A DNA stretch of 31,769 bases from CAYPCH01 sp964409165 (GTDB lineage Bacteria; Bacillota; Clostridia; Acetivibrionales; Acetivibrionaceae): assembly GCA_964409165.1 (NCBI GenBank), contig CAYPCH010000031.1, positions 1 through 31,769 of the forward strand. Reading direction: 5' to 3'. The first letter of the stretch is position 1; each line of letters starts with the position of its first letter. The position numbers and the translations under genes are program-made. Positions 1-13,300 of this stretch are shown piece after piece. Under the pieces are notes generated by a model that worked only from the letters and a program-made list of their open reading frames with translations, did not search any database and was not told the origin of the DNA.

Positions 1-1006
1 CTGATACTGCTGTGTTTTCAGGTGTTGTTTCTTTGTAGTCAGGTACTTTTGGTGCATTATTTTTCCCTGGCAATTTTGGAAGTTTTCCTTTAAACAATGC
101 GTTATGAGCCTCAATGTGTTCACGGTTAGGTCCATCGCTTAATGAATTAGCAATAAAATTACCTTCAACGTTACCATATCCTTTTGAAACCCAATCTGCG
201 TTTGGTGCCAATACAGAACCTTTAATTGTCATATGTTGATTCCATAATGAAGTTGCCTCATAGAAGTTCCATAAGAAGTATTGTCCATTTTCAGTGGTAG
301 CCGTAGCTCCTTTATAGTAAATCGAACAGTTTCCAAAACCAAAATTATTACCTTTTACATTAATTAAAACTGTAGAACCGTCAGGCACTATTATGTTGAT
401 TTGATGATACGCTTCCAGAGCTAGTCCGCTACCTTCAACATTATTACCATCGAGAAAGAAAATATTGCAGTCAGAATTGTTACCTTCGAGAATCAATTCG
501 CCATATTTAACCCTTGAGCTTCCATTTACCTTTAATTTTGCCCATGTTTGAGAAGCGTTTTGAAAAAACATTCTTGCCTCATCAAAATCAATTATATCTG
601 CTCTAATAGGATTATCAACTTTGTTGGAATGAGTCATTCCATAATTGATGATTTTGCTCTTAGTAGATATTACAGTATTTCCACTTAAGTTCGATGCACT
701 TGAAATGTTTACATTGCCTCCAATAATTAAATCCGCACGAGTCGAAGACATTTGAAGTCTACTACCTACTGCGTAATTATTGTAAGTTGCATTACCACCT
801 ACTGCAACTCTACCTTCAGAATCTACATCATTTTGTGTGTGGTCTCCGAGAAGAAAAAGATTAAAATCATTTGCTACTCCAAAATTACTACTTTGATCAT
901 AAATACCTAAAAAATCTGATTCGTTAAATGCAAAACTAAGGCTGCTGAATAAAATGTTAACTATAAGCATGATAGTTAAATAGATAGAAAAGTGTTTTTT
1001 TGTCAC
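1..1006 (-). CDS. Choice-of-anchor A family secreted surface protein (5' part; C-terminus beyond the window)
   Basis: The frame is open from a GTG at 1006 to the left edge, giving 335 visible residues without a stop, so the gene is cut by the window and not broken. The GTG is chosen because an AAAGGGG ribosome binding site ends 10 nt upstream and a signal peptide follows at once: K3-K4, a hydrophobic core at about 7-20, and a likely signal peptidase I site after S-F-A at residue 26. The mature part begins the typical choice-of-anchor A domain: the motif VANDFNLFLLGD at about 44-55, then D-x-x-G-R-V-A-V-G-G-N, and a beta-helix-like body containing G-S-V-L-A-P. The family is secreted and shares this domain, but members carry different C-terminal anchors (LPXTG, PEP-CTERM, SLH, dockerin). 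The anchor is not visible here. The sequence turns Pro/Lys/Thr-rich at the edge, as in a linker. Its molecular function is unknown. It is separated from the giant gene upstream by a terminator. Confidence 0.82.
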   Translation of the reverse strand, partial: MTKKHFSIYLTIMLIVNILFSSLSFAFNESDFLGIYDQSSNFGVANDFNLFLLGDHTQNDVDSEGRVAVGGNATYNNYAVGSRLQMSSTRADLIIGGNVNISSASNLSGNTVISTKSKIINYGMTHSNKVDNPIRADIIDFDEARMFFQNASQTWAKLKVNGSSRVKYGELILEGNNSDCNIFFLDGNNVEGSGLALEAYHQINIIVPDGSTVLINVKGNNFGFGNCSIYYKGATATTENGQYFLWNFYEATSLWNQHMTIKGSVLAPNADWVSKGYGNVEGNFIANSLSDGPNREHIEAHNALFKGKLPKLPGKNNAPKVPDYKETTPENTAVS

Positions 1007-1044
1007 GACTCTTATTCCCCTTTAAAATAAAATATATATATTAT

Positions 1045-1114
1045 CTCATTCTCCGGTTATAAGTTTCTATCTATAAAAAAAAGTACTTTTATTGCGAACT
1101 TACCAGAAAATGAG
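1045..1114 (-). promoter_or_regulatory. Long-armed RNA hairpin in the 5' UTR of the choice-of-anchor gene
   Basis: Read on the minus strand, CTCATTTTCTGGT (1114-1102) pairs with ACCGGAGAATGAG (1057-1045) over 13 positions. The two positions that mismatch in DNA become G-U wobbles only in the minus-strand RNA. Inside it, AAGTT pairs with AACTT to extend the stem across a small bulge. The 3' arm ends 24 nt before the AAAGGGG ribosome binding site. I do not recognise a known riboswitch consensus in it. It may be a regulatory or stabilising leader structure. Confidence 0.5.
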
Positions 1115-1199
1115 TTGCTTTAAATATACTACAATTTAACAAAAAGTTTGCTGCATTTTTTTCTATTTTGTTCCCATTCATACTTTCTTAATTACGTAT

Positions 1200-1228
1200 A
1201 TTTTATTCCCTATTTGTCCAAATGTAAA
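1200..1228 (-). promoter_or_regulatory. Candidate sigma-A promoter for the choice-of-anchor gene
   Basis: On the minus strand, TTTACA (1228-1223) and TAAAAT (1205-1200) are separated by exactly 17 nt, each one base off consensus. Transcription would start near 1193 and leave a 5' UTR of about 190 nt that contains the hairpin at 1045-1114. The region is very AT-rich, so a chance match is possible. Confidence 0.5.
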
Positions 1229-1294
1229 CAAAAATAATATATTATTTTTATTTTTTATCAAATAATTCTAGATATCATAATGATAAAAAAGTGT

Positions 1295-1337
1295 ATTAAT
1301 AAAATAAAGCCAGAAACTTAATTACGAATCCGGCTTT
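1295..1337 (-). terminator. Intrinsic terminator after the giant surface-protein gene
   Basis: AAAGCC (1306-1311) and GGCTTT (1332-1337) form a stem, extended by AGA/TC with one mismatch. On the minus strand it is followed by TTTATTTTATT. It lies about 40 nt after the stop codon of the giant gene and upstream of the promoter of the next gene, so it separates the two transcription units. Confidence 0.65.
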
Positions 1338-1375
1338 TAACTCAGGAATAAAATAGTTTTAGAACTGCATTTCTA

Positions 1376-4300
1376 TTATTCTTGTCCAAATAATGAGTCA
1401 AGTTGCCTTAAATGAATCTTATATACTATCACCGCAGTTTCAGCCCTTGTTATATTTCTTAATGGAGCAATATTTTTATTTTCATCTCCATTAATTATCC
1501 CTTCTCCTACAAGTGAGGACAGACTTTCTAGAGCATATGCCGATATTTGTCCAGCATCTATGAAACCATCCAGATCAGACTTTTCTCTTTTACTGATATC
1601 CATGCCTGCAATTCTTAAAGCGTTGTTAACCATCACCATCAAATCCTGTCTTGTTACAGACATTTCAGGATTAAAGGCATCATCACCTACACCTGTAACA
1701 ATTCCAAGGCTTTTTGCTATTCCAACCGCATTATAATAGTATTTATCCTTTGATACATCTTTAAAAGCAGTGTCAAATTCAGCATGCAATTCAAGTGCTT
1801 TTACAATCAGTATCATTGCATCGGCCCTTGTTATGTTTATACTTGGACTGAAAGTATTATCCGACGTCCCATTGATAATGCCCTTTGACGCAAGCATTTC
1901 AATTTGTTTTTCTGCCCAGTTGTAACTCTGCGTATCGTCAAATGCTTTGTCTCCGAATGCAATAGTGTATCTTCCAGGAGCCTTTACCTTAAAGTTAACT
2001 CTTTTTGATTCCTTATCATATTGGGCACTAGCAATTTTTGAAGTTTTACCGTCTTCATCAATAAACCAAACAAATACTTTGTCTGTCTTTTCGATTTCAT
2101 CAGCTTTTGCAGAATAAGCCAGAGAAAGTTTGACTATTGAATTTTTGTTAATATGTCTTAAAGGATTACCATCAAGCGATATGCCAAATTCAACAACAGA
2201 ATTCCCTCCTAGCTCTCTTCTTTTGACTACATCCAGATCTGATATATCTGCTGTTTTCAGAGTAACAGAAACTATTTCGGAACCCTTTAAGGATTTGTCT
2301 TCAATAGCATCTGTCGGCAATTCAAGTACTCCTAATGGTGTGTCCATCTCAATTCTTGGTCTTCTCTTAGTCAAATCAAAAGCACTTGAAGGAATCTGTA
2401 CTTCATAAGCTGAAACCCCACTAACACTTGTAACTTTGAGTGATACTTTTTTAATCCCTGCCTTATCAGCATTTTCATAAGCCTTATTTATTTCTTCTTC
2501 ACTGACTTTTACAACTGCATATTTTTTGTTTTCATCAAATATCGGTTTAGCATTTATATTTCCATCATCATCTATAGTAACCGAAAAATCAACTTCCGCT
2601 GTTTCAGGGACTATTTCTGCAGGTAGTCCAATAATTATTGGACCTATTGGTGGGTTAACCGATATTCCAGGATCCTCTTTCTTAGGCTTTTCTGTTCCTG
2701 GATCCTCTTTCCCAGGTTCTTCTGTTCCTGGATCCTCTGTTCCAGGTTCCTCTGTTCCGGGATCTTCTGTTCCTGGATCCTCTGTTTCAGGATCTCCTGT
2801 TATTACTACTGTGTATTCTTCCGAAGGGTCACTTATCGAACCGGTTAGATCAAACTGAGTAACATAAATTTTGTGTGTACCTGGCTTCAGAGTCACTAAA
2901 GCATTAAATTTTCCATCTTTATCTGCATTGACCATATTTACCGATACTCCGTCAACCCATACAATTACAAAAGCTTCCGGAATTGCTTCCCCTCTAATTT
3001 CAACTGTCTTTGAGTTCTCACCTTCAGGCTGTTCTACAGAATACAATACAGGTGCCTGTGGCTTTGAAGTGTTTACCGTAACACTTAAGGGCATAATGTA
3101 CTCATAAACCTTGATACCGTTAATATTGGATGAGATACTTTCAGACCAACCATATACAGAGTCTGTAACTGACATGGTTGCTGTTTGATGATTTACCAAT
3201 CCAGGGTTCAGATTATTGCCCTGAACTGAAACTGTCAACAATCCTTTATATATACCATCCGGCAAATTCTCAGGCAATTTACATTGCCCATTAACAAGTA
3301 TGCTACTTCCTGGTGTTACAGTATCAGTTAGGTTAGTACCGAAAGCATCTGTAAATTTAAAGCTTTCTCCCTGTATAATATGTCCGTTTTCTCCTGTAAG
3401 ATCACCTAGTTCAAATTTTACATTCTGCAGACCATTATTTCCTGATGACTCATATACTCCAACTGAGAAATCAATTGTTTCTCCATTGCTAAATACATTG
3501 TCCTCATAACAAACATCTGGTACAGCACCCAATTCAGGGAGTTCTAATAGGCTAACAGCATATTCCACAGATTCAATATCAGAAGGAGCTCTTACAATAA
3601 TCCGGTATTCTCCTGCTTGTGGATTAACAATTCTTATATAATCCATATCATTAACTATTTTGCCTACAGTAGTATTTTCAATTTCTGTTTTAAGTATTCC
3701 GTCAACATTTCCTGCACATCTTCCTTGAGAATCATAGATAGCCATTTGCAGATTTGAACCTTTTTTAGTTGCGATATTTAATCTTAATTCACCGGTATTA
3801 TTGTTAATTCTGACAGTCTTCTCGTCATATTCACCAGACGCAATTTCTCTTCCAAGTGGCTGACTGGCTTTATATAAAGAGTGAACCGAATCAATTTGTT
3901 CCTGTGTCCCCGCAAAGAAATGGGAAATGTAGGGCCCTTTTGTATCTCCTATGGACATAGTTGCAGACTCGGAAATTTCAAAGTAAGCAACGGCTGTATA
4001 ACCTCCTGCATCTGAAAAGGTAGAACGTGCTACGATAAACGGAATTTCAATGGTTACTGTCTCTCCAACACCGACTGTTACAGGATTACAATGAGGTGTA
4101 TCAACTAAACCGTTTCTGTCAAAAATCTTTAATGAAGGAGCTATTGAAAGAGTTCCGTTATATGCATTCCTTATTCTCATTATTGCCGTTCCTTCCCCAA
4201 AATCGCTTGTAGCATTCATTCTTACATCAGGAACAACAATGCTCATAACATCTACAGGAAGCTCAGGATCTATAAGTCTCCATTCATCTATAGAAACTAA

Positions 4301-7300
4301 CAAATTATTTACGGAACTAGCAGTTGAAAGTTCTTTTACAAGAGAACCTTGGAACGTCAAACTTGTATACAAGAAATTCTCATAGACAGCTAATAAATAT
4401 TTTTGTTCAGCACCTGCTAATTTAATTTCAAATATCTTTTCATGTAATTGTACATATAAATTATACAAATCAAATAAACATGCAATAATTGGTATAGTAA
4501 TTAAAGCACCTTCACCCCATAAGATAGATTCTCTTTGAAGATTCCTATATTTTAATTCAACATAACTCTTTTTAATTTTTAGCAAATGATTACCATTTTC
4601 CATCAGTAAAGCATGCTTATCAAGATAATCATTAAACTCCTTAAAAGAAACTGTGTATGGGTTTACATTTCTATCGTAAAGAATTATGTCTTCTATTCTA
4701 TCCATGTTACGCATGTCATCATTTAAATTCTTTAAATAGGTATGCACATTATCTACCGGATAATACGCAGTTGATTTGCTCGTATCTCCGATATAACCTC
4801 TTAATATTCGCTTTGATTGTATAAATGTCTCAGAAACTCTGCGTTTAAAGTCTCTAATTGAAATTTCTTCAACATGTTCTTCTAGTCTCTCAATGTTTTC
4901 AATTGAAATATCGTTTCCCCAGTTTTCAATAAGCTTTATGGCTTCCTCATAATTAAGATATTTTATTCTAATATTATATAATTTATCTCTTATTCTGTCT
5001 TTTATTTCATCTTCACTAGGTTTGTCCCCTTCTTCAAAACTCGGAAAGTCTATACCTTCTTCTAAGAGTTTTTTATACTCTTTAACACTTTCATAAACAT
5101 CAAAATAATCTAATCCTGGTGATAATAAATCGCTTATAATATTAGTTGCAATAAAACCCGCGCTTATATCTGACGCGCGATATCCTGGAATTTTTCCAAA
5201 TGATGCAAGTGCTAATCCAACACTGTACCATGACATTATTATTCTAAGATCGTCAATATAGCCTATAGCTAAATTTAACTTATCTGATTTTTCTCCATAT
5301 TTTATAATATCAAACGTAGCTTCAACAATTTCATCAATGGTTTTATCCATAAGCATCTGAATATTCACTTCAAGTTTATCAACTTCATTCAATATATCCT
5401 TGTAGTCATTCTTATTTGCTGATTGGAACGTCATTGGTGTTATCATTATATTTTCGTTAATCTGTGTAGCACTCACAATTCCAAATCTCATACCCTCATA
5501 TTCGCCAATTCCCCCAGGTATATTTAGTCTATATTTATAACTCTTAGTTTCGCCCGGCATGATTTCAGGAATAATGTAGCGATTATCCTCTGTTATCTCT
5601 AGCCCTGTTTCTCTTGGAATAATACGTACAATATCTACACCTTCAAGGTGGGGTACTCCTATACACAAATTTCTTGAAGCCCCTAAACCGACATTTGTTA
5701 CTACTACTTCCAGTTCATAATTTCCTAGACTATTTATTTCATTCATGTTATAGCTGATATAAAGCTTTTCATCAGGTTCAACAGTAAATGTTTCAGAATC
5801 CATACTGCCCTCATAAGCTTCATTATCAAAATCACAGATGTATTCAACATGAACAGAATAATCACCAATTATATCTTCATACTCAGGATTACCTTTTATT
5901 ATATAGGATATGTCTGCCATACTATTTGCTTTAACAGAATCGATAACAACTATGCCATCTTCCGATATCTCATTCCCTGAGGATATAGCACTTACAATAA
6001 ATTTCTCAGTTAAATCTGTTCCTCTATTGTTGGTGATTTTCAGAGTTACTTTTAGATTACTGATATCTTTGCTCTCATCCATATTGAAAAAATGCAGTTT
6101 TGCATCAATTGCTTCATCTGCTTTTACATATTTGTTATCTAATACGAAGGACGTAACTAAAGAAGACAGACTATTTGCTAATTCAGGTTCATAGCAATCC
6201 ATATATTCCCTGAGAAATTCCCTGCTATATAATTCACCGTCAATTAATTCATACTGACTGTTATCCTCAAGTATATAATTAACATTAATTCTTACAGGAA
6301 TTTCTAGCACTATATCTTCCTCAGTATAATCCGGATCACTTTTATCTGTAATAAATATTGTATAGTCAAAAATTGTTGTTTTACTGAAATCTATTTTTTC
6401 TGTATCTCCTATTCTGACTTTCAAAGGTCCGGTTATCTCAAATCCATCCCCATACCCAGAACCTGATATGTTTTCTATTTGAATTTCAGGGTAAGAAGCA
6501 AATCTCCTGTTATCCCTGATGACATTTCGATTTGGAACGATATAAGCATAATTTCCTGAGTATTTTTCAGTATCAATCTCCTTTTCAAGAATATCCTCAG
6601 GTGAACCCTTTATGAAAAATTCAACTGCATAAAATTTTTCTGTATTTTTAGTATTCACAAAATATACATCATGGGCAGCTTTTTTGTCAACTTTTGTAGA
6701 TGCATGGATGCGTTTTTTCAAATTACTAAATACTTCCTCAGATAAACTATAATCCTTTTCAAGTGTAATATTATTTATTGTTTCGTTTATGAGGGCTTCT
6801 ACCTTAAGACTACCACTATAATTGAGATAGCCCTCAGCTTTGATTTTTACCGTGTAGATACCTGCCGGAATATTATCAAAGCTAAAAATGTTATTTACTT
6901 CCTCTTCTCTATAGTATACAGAATCTTCCACAGGATTTTCCCAATCTGATATAGGTCCTATAAGAGATACTGAAGGATTCAAAACAGCATTGCCCTTCTG
7001 ATCAACTATTTTAAGCTTCACAGAACCAATATTTGCATGACCTACATTTATTATCAGAGGAACACTCTCATTACTAGTAGCTGTTGAAATATTCAAGCTT
7101 TCTTCATATACACCCGGCCTTACATATTCATCGGGGGCAAAATTAAGCGTAATATATGCCATAGAATTCTGTTCTTTTTGATTTCCGGCCACACTTTCAT
7201 TCAAGTCTGTTGCAAATGGTCCATATTCATCTGTACCGCTTTCATTTGGAATAGTATTTTCATTAAGGCCGGATATTGTCATAGATATCCATGGGAGTTT

Positions 7301-10300
7301 TTCAACAGGTTGAATGTCTATTCCTCCAATACCTCCAACACCATCATTTGAAATACTTATTGTTTGCGACACAATAGAACCTGGTCTTACAGATATTTTA
7401 ATACCCTTTCCGTCTTCCGCCCTGCCCAGCATATCAAGTACATTAAAGCTATAAACAGGCTTTGCTTCCTGAACTTCAACCTTTATATCCCTTGAGTACA
7501 GGTATCCCTCACTGCAAGAAGCATTGAGTTTAAGTGTCTCATTTCCTGGTTCAACCTGTGAATCAGCATTTATAACAACATTGAGTTCAACAACATCTCC
7601 CGGATCTATACTTTCAGGTACATCCTCTTCAATAACTGCTTCAAGCCCCTCCTGCAAAACGTCCCAGTCGCAGCTTAGTTCAACTTCTGTCAAAGGAATT
7701 GTTCCTACATTTACGAGTGAAAGCTTTATTTTTTCTGAATAACCAGCTGTCACTTTTACATTATTAGGAGCTGAAATATACAATCCTTCTACATAGAAGA
7801 TTGAAGATTTGCTTGATTTGACTGCACCATCAACACTAGCCTCAGCTTTTAGCGTATATGTTCCTCCAAAACCCTTAGGCACCTCAAAGGTTGCTTTGAA
7901 ACTTCCATCCTTTCCGGTTGAAAACTTGCCGCTCCATTCTCTTTCGCCAACTATTTTAACTGTTACTTCAGCATTTTCTATAGGAGTTATACCATCAACT
8001 TTCGTAACTTTTCCTTCCAGTACAGTTTTTTCACCAATGGAACAGGTCTGTTTCTCACTTTCAATAGTAACAATATAATCTGGCACTATTCTAATCAGAC
8101 CATATGTTTTGTTATTCTCCTCACCTTTTGATACAGTAATTACAGAGGTATATGTTCCATTCTCAAGCTGTTTGTCAATCTCAAGTTCAAATATACCTTC
8201 TATATTGTCGTAAACCATGCTGCCTGAGTATACTTTTTCTCCAATATAATCGTCCTTGTCCTCAGATATACCTTCATAAATGTCAACAACCACATTGACT
8301 CCCTCATCTGTTCCTAAAGGTCTCGATAATTCGTCTGTAGAAGTAACTTTTGCGGCCAAACTTACCTTCTCGGCAGACGTATACACATTTTTGAGAGTCT
8401 TTTCCTCTGTGTACAGCTTTCCTGCTACCTTGAATGAAGCCTTACCTGCTTCAGATTCTTCCTTCATCCTTAACTCTCCATATACATCTGCATAGACCGT
8501 TAACTGATAGTCGGGTGCTGTGGGTAAAAATTCTGCCTTCCAGTCAATTTCACACTTAATTTCCGAACCAGCTTCAATTACTGAAGAGTTTTTGATACTG
8601 CCTGCCAAGTTGTTATTCACATACAAAGCTGAAGTAAAGGGTTTATTAACAGGTGCGTTACCTGAATTAATCAACTTAAAGGTTGTTGTAAGTGTATCGT
8701 TAAACTTCGCAATACCACTTTCAGATGAGGTTGCAATTTCTTCAACCTTCAAATATGGCAACTTAACTGTTACAGGCGAAGTCAGCTTGTATTCAAATTC
8801 GTTGTTCTCCTCATTAGACTCACTTATTTTCCTGTAATCGTCAACAATAAACTTAACATCCTCAACACCCTCAATCGGCTTGTTCCAGATAAAAACCAAT
8901 TGCTCTATACTGTTTTTCTTAATCTCTTCAATTTCTTTTGTTCCAATATAGTGTTCACCTGCATACGCTGAAACACTGAAAGGCTTGTTAACATCTGCAT
9001 ACCCATTGTTTACCACCTCAAGGTTTAGTATCATCTCCTGTCCCTGCTCTATTGTCAACCCATCAACAGAAGCTCCTTTGATAGCAAGATCGGGATACTT
9101 GAGCCTTACATCAGGCGATTCAATTTCCATTTCATTATCGTTTCTGTTTATTTCTACAACTCTCGGCACAAAACCGTCGGCAACAACTTTAAACTTTCGA
9201 ACACCTTCTGTTTTAGCATTCCACACAGCAGTTACTTCAACTGTATTGCCAAAATCCGACAAATACATAAGCTGTTTGATTTCTTTTGCTTCCACCAATT
9301 TGTCATCAGCATAAAATACCACATTGAATTTCTCTGCATTAGCCTCTCCCGTGTTTTCAACAATTGCAGTCATTGTTACTTCCTGATTCCAGTCTAAAAC
9401 ACCATCCTCCGGAATATCAATCGAGAAATCCTTAACTTTGATATCTGCCATAAATGAATTTTCAACACTTAAAACTACACTTCTCTGATTATTATCAAAA
9501 TCAGCTTCGTCAAAAGGTCTTCCCATATCATTGGCAATAACTGTTATCAAGTATTCGCCTGACATATATCTTCTTTCAAAGGTAACAATTTTTGATTCGC
9601 CCTTTTTAATAATGTCTTCTATTTTAACGCTGTCCTTGAACATATTATTACTATACAGACCTACAATAAAAGGTTTGTCTGTATCTGACTCTCCGCCATT
9701 ATATATTGTTGCGGTTATACTAATACGCTCGCCTTCTTCAGGTTTTTCGTTGCTTATCTTTACATCAGTTACTCTCAAATCCGGTCTTGTTTCCCTGACT
9801 GTTATCTGCATCTCGGAAGTGCTCTCGACAAAATCACTGTCCATTACCGTAAGTTTTACCTTATATGTACCTGAATCGTTGTATGTATAAACCGGAGCAA
9901 CTCCTGTTCCGGACTGTCCATTACCGAAGTCCCATATAAAGCTCTGTATATAACCATCTTTATCATAGGAACGTGAACCGTCAAAGCGTGCCGGTTTACT
10001 TACATCTACAGAGAAATCAACTCCTGCATCAGCATAAGGTATGTAATTAATATGAGCCTTTGTAGTATTCGCAGTTTCAAATTCCTCTTCTGTAATCCGG
10101 GCTTTCAGAATATAATCGCCAGCCTGTTCCGGCATCCAATCGCAGTACACATATTCCGATCTGAAAGGCTTCAGATCCGTAACCCTTCCTTCTCCAATCT
10201 TTGTTTCATTTTCCAAAAGACCTCTTGTATTAATCCTTGCTGCAAAAAACTCAACAGTAACATTTTCAATCGTAACACCCTGGTTATAAACTTCAGCCCT

Positions 10301-13300
10301 TACACTAGTGAGTTCACCCTCACTTGTGCAAACCCCTATGTCATAGTACGCATATTGGGGGTATTTATTAAGGGTTTCAGGGTTTGTATCATAATATATT
10401 TGTGCATACTCAATGCCATTAAGTCTTGCACCGGAACTGAAATCTACAGAATAATATGATGGGTAATAGTAACTTTCCTGCTCTACATCATAGCTTTCAG
10501 GCTTATCAGTTTTTATTGGAATGCTGTCAACTATAAATATGTTCCCATTATTCTTCCATATGTTGTTCTTGCTTATATAGACCTCTTCTTCCCCTTCTAC
10601 TATTCTTGTAACCTCGTTTACAGAAGTACCCGGCGAAGGATCCTTAAGCATAAGAACCTGATATTTTGGCATTCCGGGCTGGTCAGGATTGCCATCATTT
10701 GAAGGTACACTGAATTCCATTGTATTGCTTTCCAAATCAGGCTGTTTTACTACATTAAGTGTCTCTGGAACATATATTGGTAATTTCAGACCTGTAGAAA
10801 TATTGATAAGGTAATTAGGGAATCCTGTCTGTCCAACATCAACCAGACTCAATATCCCGTCATTTCCTGTTCCATCGGCAAATAAATTGTCCCTGCCCAA
10901 TATTTCAGTTTTTATATCTACAATCAGCGGATTAAGCTGTATTCCATTAAAGTCGGAATGAGAAAGACTTGCTTTAAAGCTTTTAAACTCACCTTTCAAG
11001 TCATTTTCATCTTCATTAGTTTCTCCGTCCTCGTAGGGTAACCACCTGACAATCCAGTATCCGCTTACACTGGAATGAGGCTCTATATCCCCAAGATTTA
11101 AACTGAAGTTATTTCCGCTTTTGCTTCCAAAAGAGGTCTCCATTATGTCAAACCTGGTTAATAATCCCGACTTTTCTGTTTTTATTTCAAGCTGCCCTGA
11201 ATTTATCATAAGGTTATTGGCAGTTCCATTTCCTGTGTTATCCGCCACAACCCCCATTCTGAAAGGTTCTCCTGCAGTAATTTCTCCCGGAATATAATAA
11301 CTTAAGCTTATCTTAGGTTGAGGAAGTATTGTTATTTCCTCTTTTTGTGTAAGTGTCTCAACATAGCGACCATTTACATAATATGATACCACTGCCTCTG
11401 CAAAATACTTCTCTCCTTCTGGATTTTCTCCTCCAAGGCCTTCTCCCGGTATCAACTGCCATGAAGCAGTCATTTCATTTCCTGAAGGCAGAGACGCTGA
11501 ACCATCAACAGCAGTTATCCCACTGATACCTTCAGGGATTATAAAGTTTTTGCCTGTAACATCATTTCCTTCAATGTCGGTAATCTTAAGTCGAACTTCA
11601 AGATTTTGCAATGCCCTGTCATTGTAATCATTGGACACCTTTAATGTAGCATCAAAGGCCTGTCTTTCAATTGTTGAGGTCTGTCCAAGTTTTAATGCTG
11701 CCATTTGATATGCAACATCCTGATCAATTTGTTCATTCCCTTCCATTGGAATAAAGTAATCAATTTCATATAATTGTTCATCGGGCAAAACAATCTCCAT
11801 TTTTTCATCATCGGTAACAAGTGTCGCCGTCTGTTTTCCCGGATTATATATTCCAACAGCTCCCATTGTTTTTTCCGGTGGATATACAGGAAGTCCCGTG
11901 TCGGGGTCAAAGCTTGTATAATCGCCCTGAAGGACTATGCAATTGTGGGGCATCTTCGTCAGTTTATTTATTCCATAGGTAAGATTATATTTTCCTGGTT
12001 GTACCAGGATACCTATCCTTACACTTCCATGCGCAGGAATATCACCTATCATTCCTCCGCCAACAATACTTATTCCCATATCCTCATTGTTCTCACGTTT
12101 TATAGAAGCAATTACATTCTTTATTGCAACAACACCTGTATTTATTATCTTTGCTTCATAAATGGTCGGTGAAGTCACCTGTTTTGGAACAGTAACCCAC
12201 GGAGGAAGAGCTCCAAACGTAGGAACAGGAAGATCAGCTCCAAAAACCAATTCCAGCTTTATATCATATTTGTCTTCAATTGTTGTTGGTGTAACAGTCC
12301 ATTCCATTTGCACAGGCTCTGTCTTCATAAGAACTTCCACAAGTGAAGCTTCCATCATTGCCATTGAAGCAGCAGTACCTGTTACAGCATTTCTTCCTTT
12401 TGCCCTTACCCTATAGGTATATTCACCAAGAGGAATATCTTCAAAAACAGCAACACCGTCATTGTCTGTCTGCCTAAAATAGTTTTGATAATATGCTCCC
12501 TCTTGTCCATTTATAATCTGGACATAGGATTCCTTTGAAACAAGTGTAATCTCAGCTCCCTGAACCAATTCTCCTACATCGTCACTAACAACAAAGGAAA
12601 TAGCTCCCTTGTTTACATTGGAAACTTCTGCACCTACAGTAACAACAGCACTGAATTTGCCATCAGTCACTGCTATATTATCCTGATACTGTCCGTATGA
12701 AACACCTTCAGGAGGATTAATTACAATATCAAAATCCGTTGACTCCCCAGGCATAAGAGATGTCTTGCCAAGGTTCTCACCTTTAATCCAAGGTATATTC
12801 CCTGATGGCTTCAATTTAATGTTTTCCATTATACCGAGACCTTTATTTGTGAGTTTTACACTTTTCACAACACTTTCGCCCGGATTAGTGCCAACCTTTA
12901 TTCCCTTTGGATCTGTCACAGGTAGTGGGGTGGCAGGTCTTAAGAACAAATTGATATTTGCAACAGCTGTTGCTCCTTCAGAACTGCTGAAAATCACCTG
13001 ATACTGTGCAGTATCAGCTGCATCCAACGGTACATTGAAATTGACTGATACGTTACTGCTTCCTGCAGGATCTAAGTTGAAGGACATTGTGGATGTATCC
13101 AATACTGCTCTCACACCACTTTGAGGAGTAAGGTCTTTAATAACCGCACTGACTCCCGAAAGGCTGTTCATAACTTTTGCCATGTTCTTTACAGAAATAG
13201 TCTTTGTAAAGCTTGAATTCTTTGCTGCTACAATAGATGTTTCCGAAGGTGAAGCCGCCATCCCCCATACATTAAACTCTGTTGTAACGGAATTACCTGC

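Noticed and set aside
2666..2794. CRISPR-like regular repeat
   Set aside because: Units are 15 bp, contiguous, in frame and encode a linker; there are no spacers.
11692..11910. Minus-strand 72-codon frame within the giant gene
   Set aside because: It is an out-of-phase frame inside an uninterrupted coding region whose main frame is clearly real.
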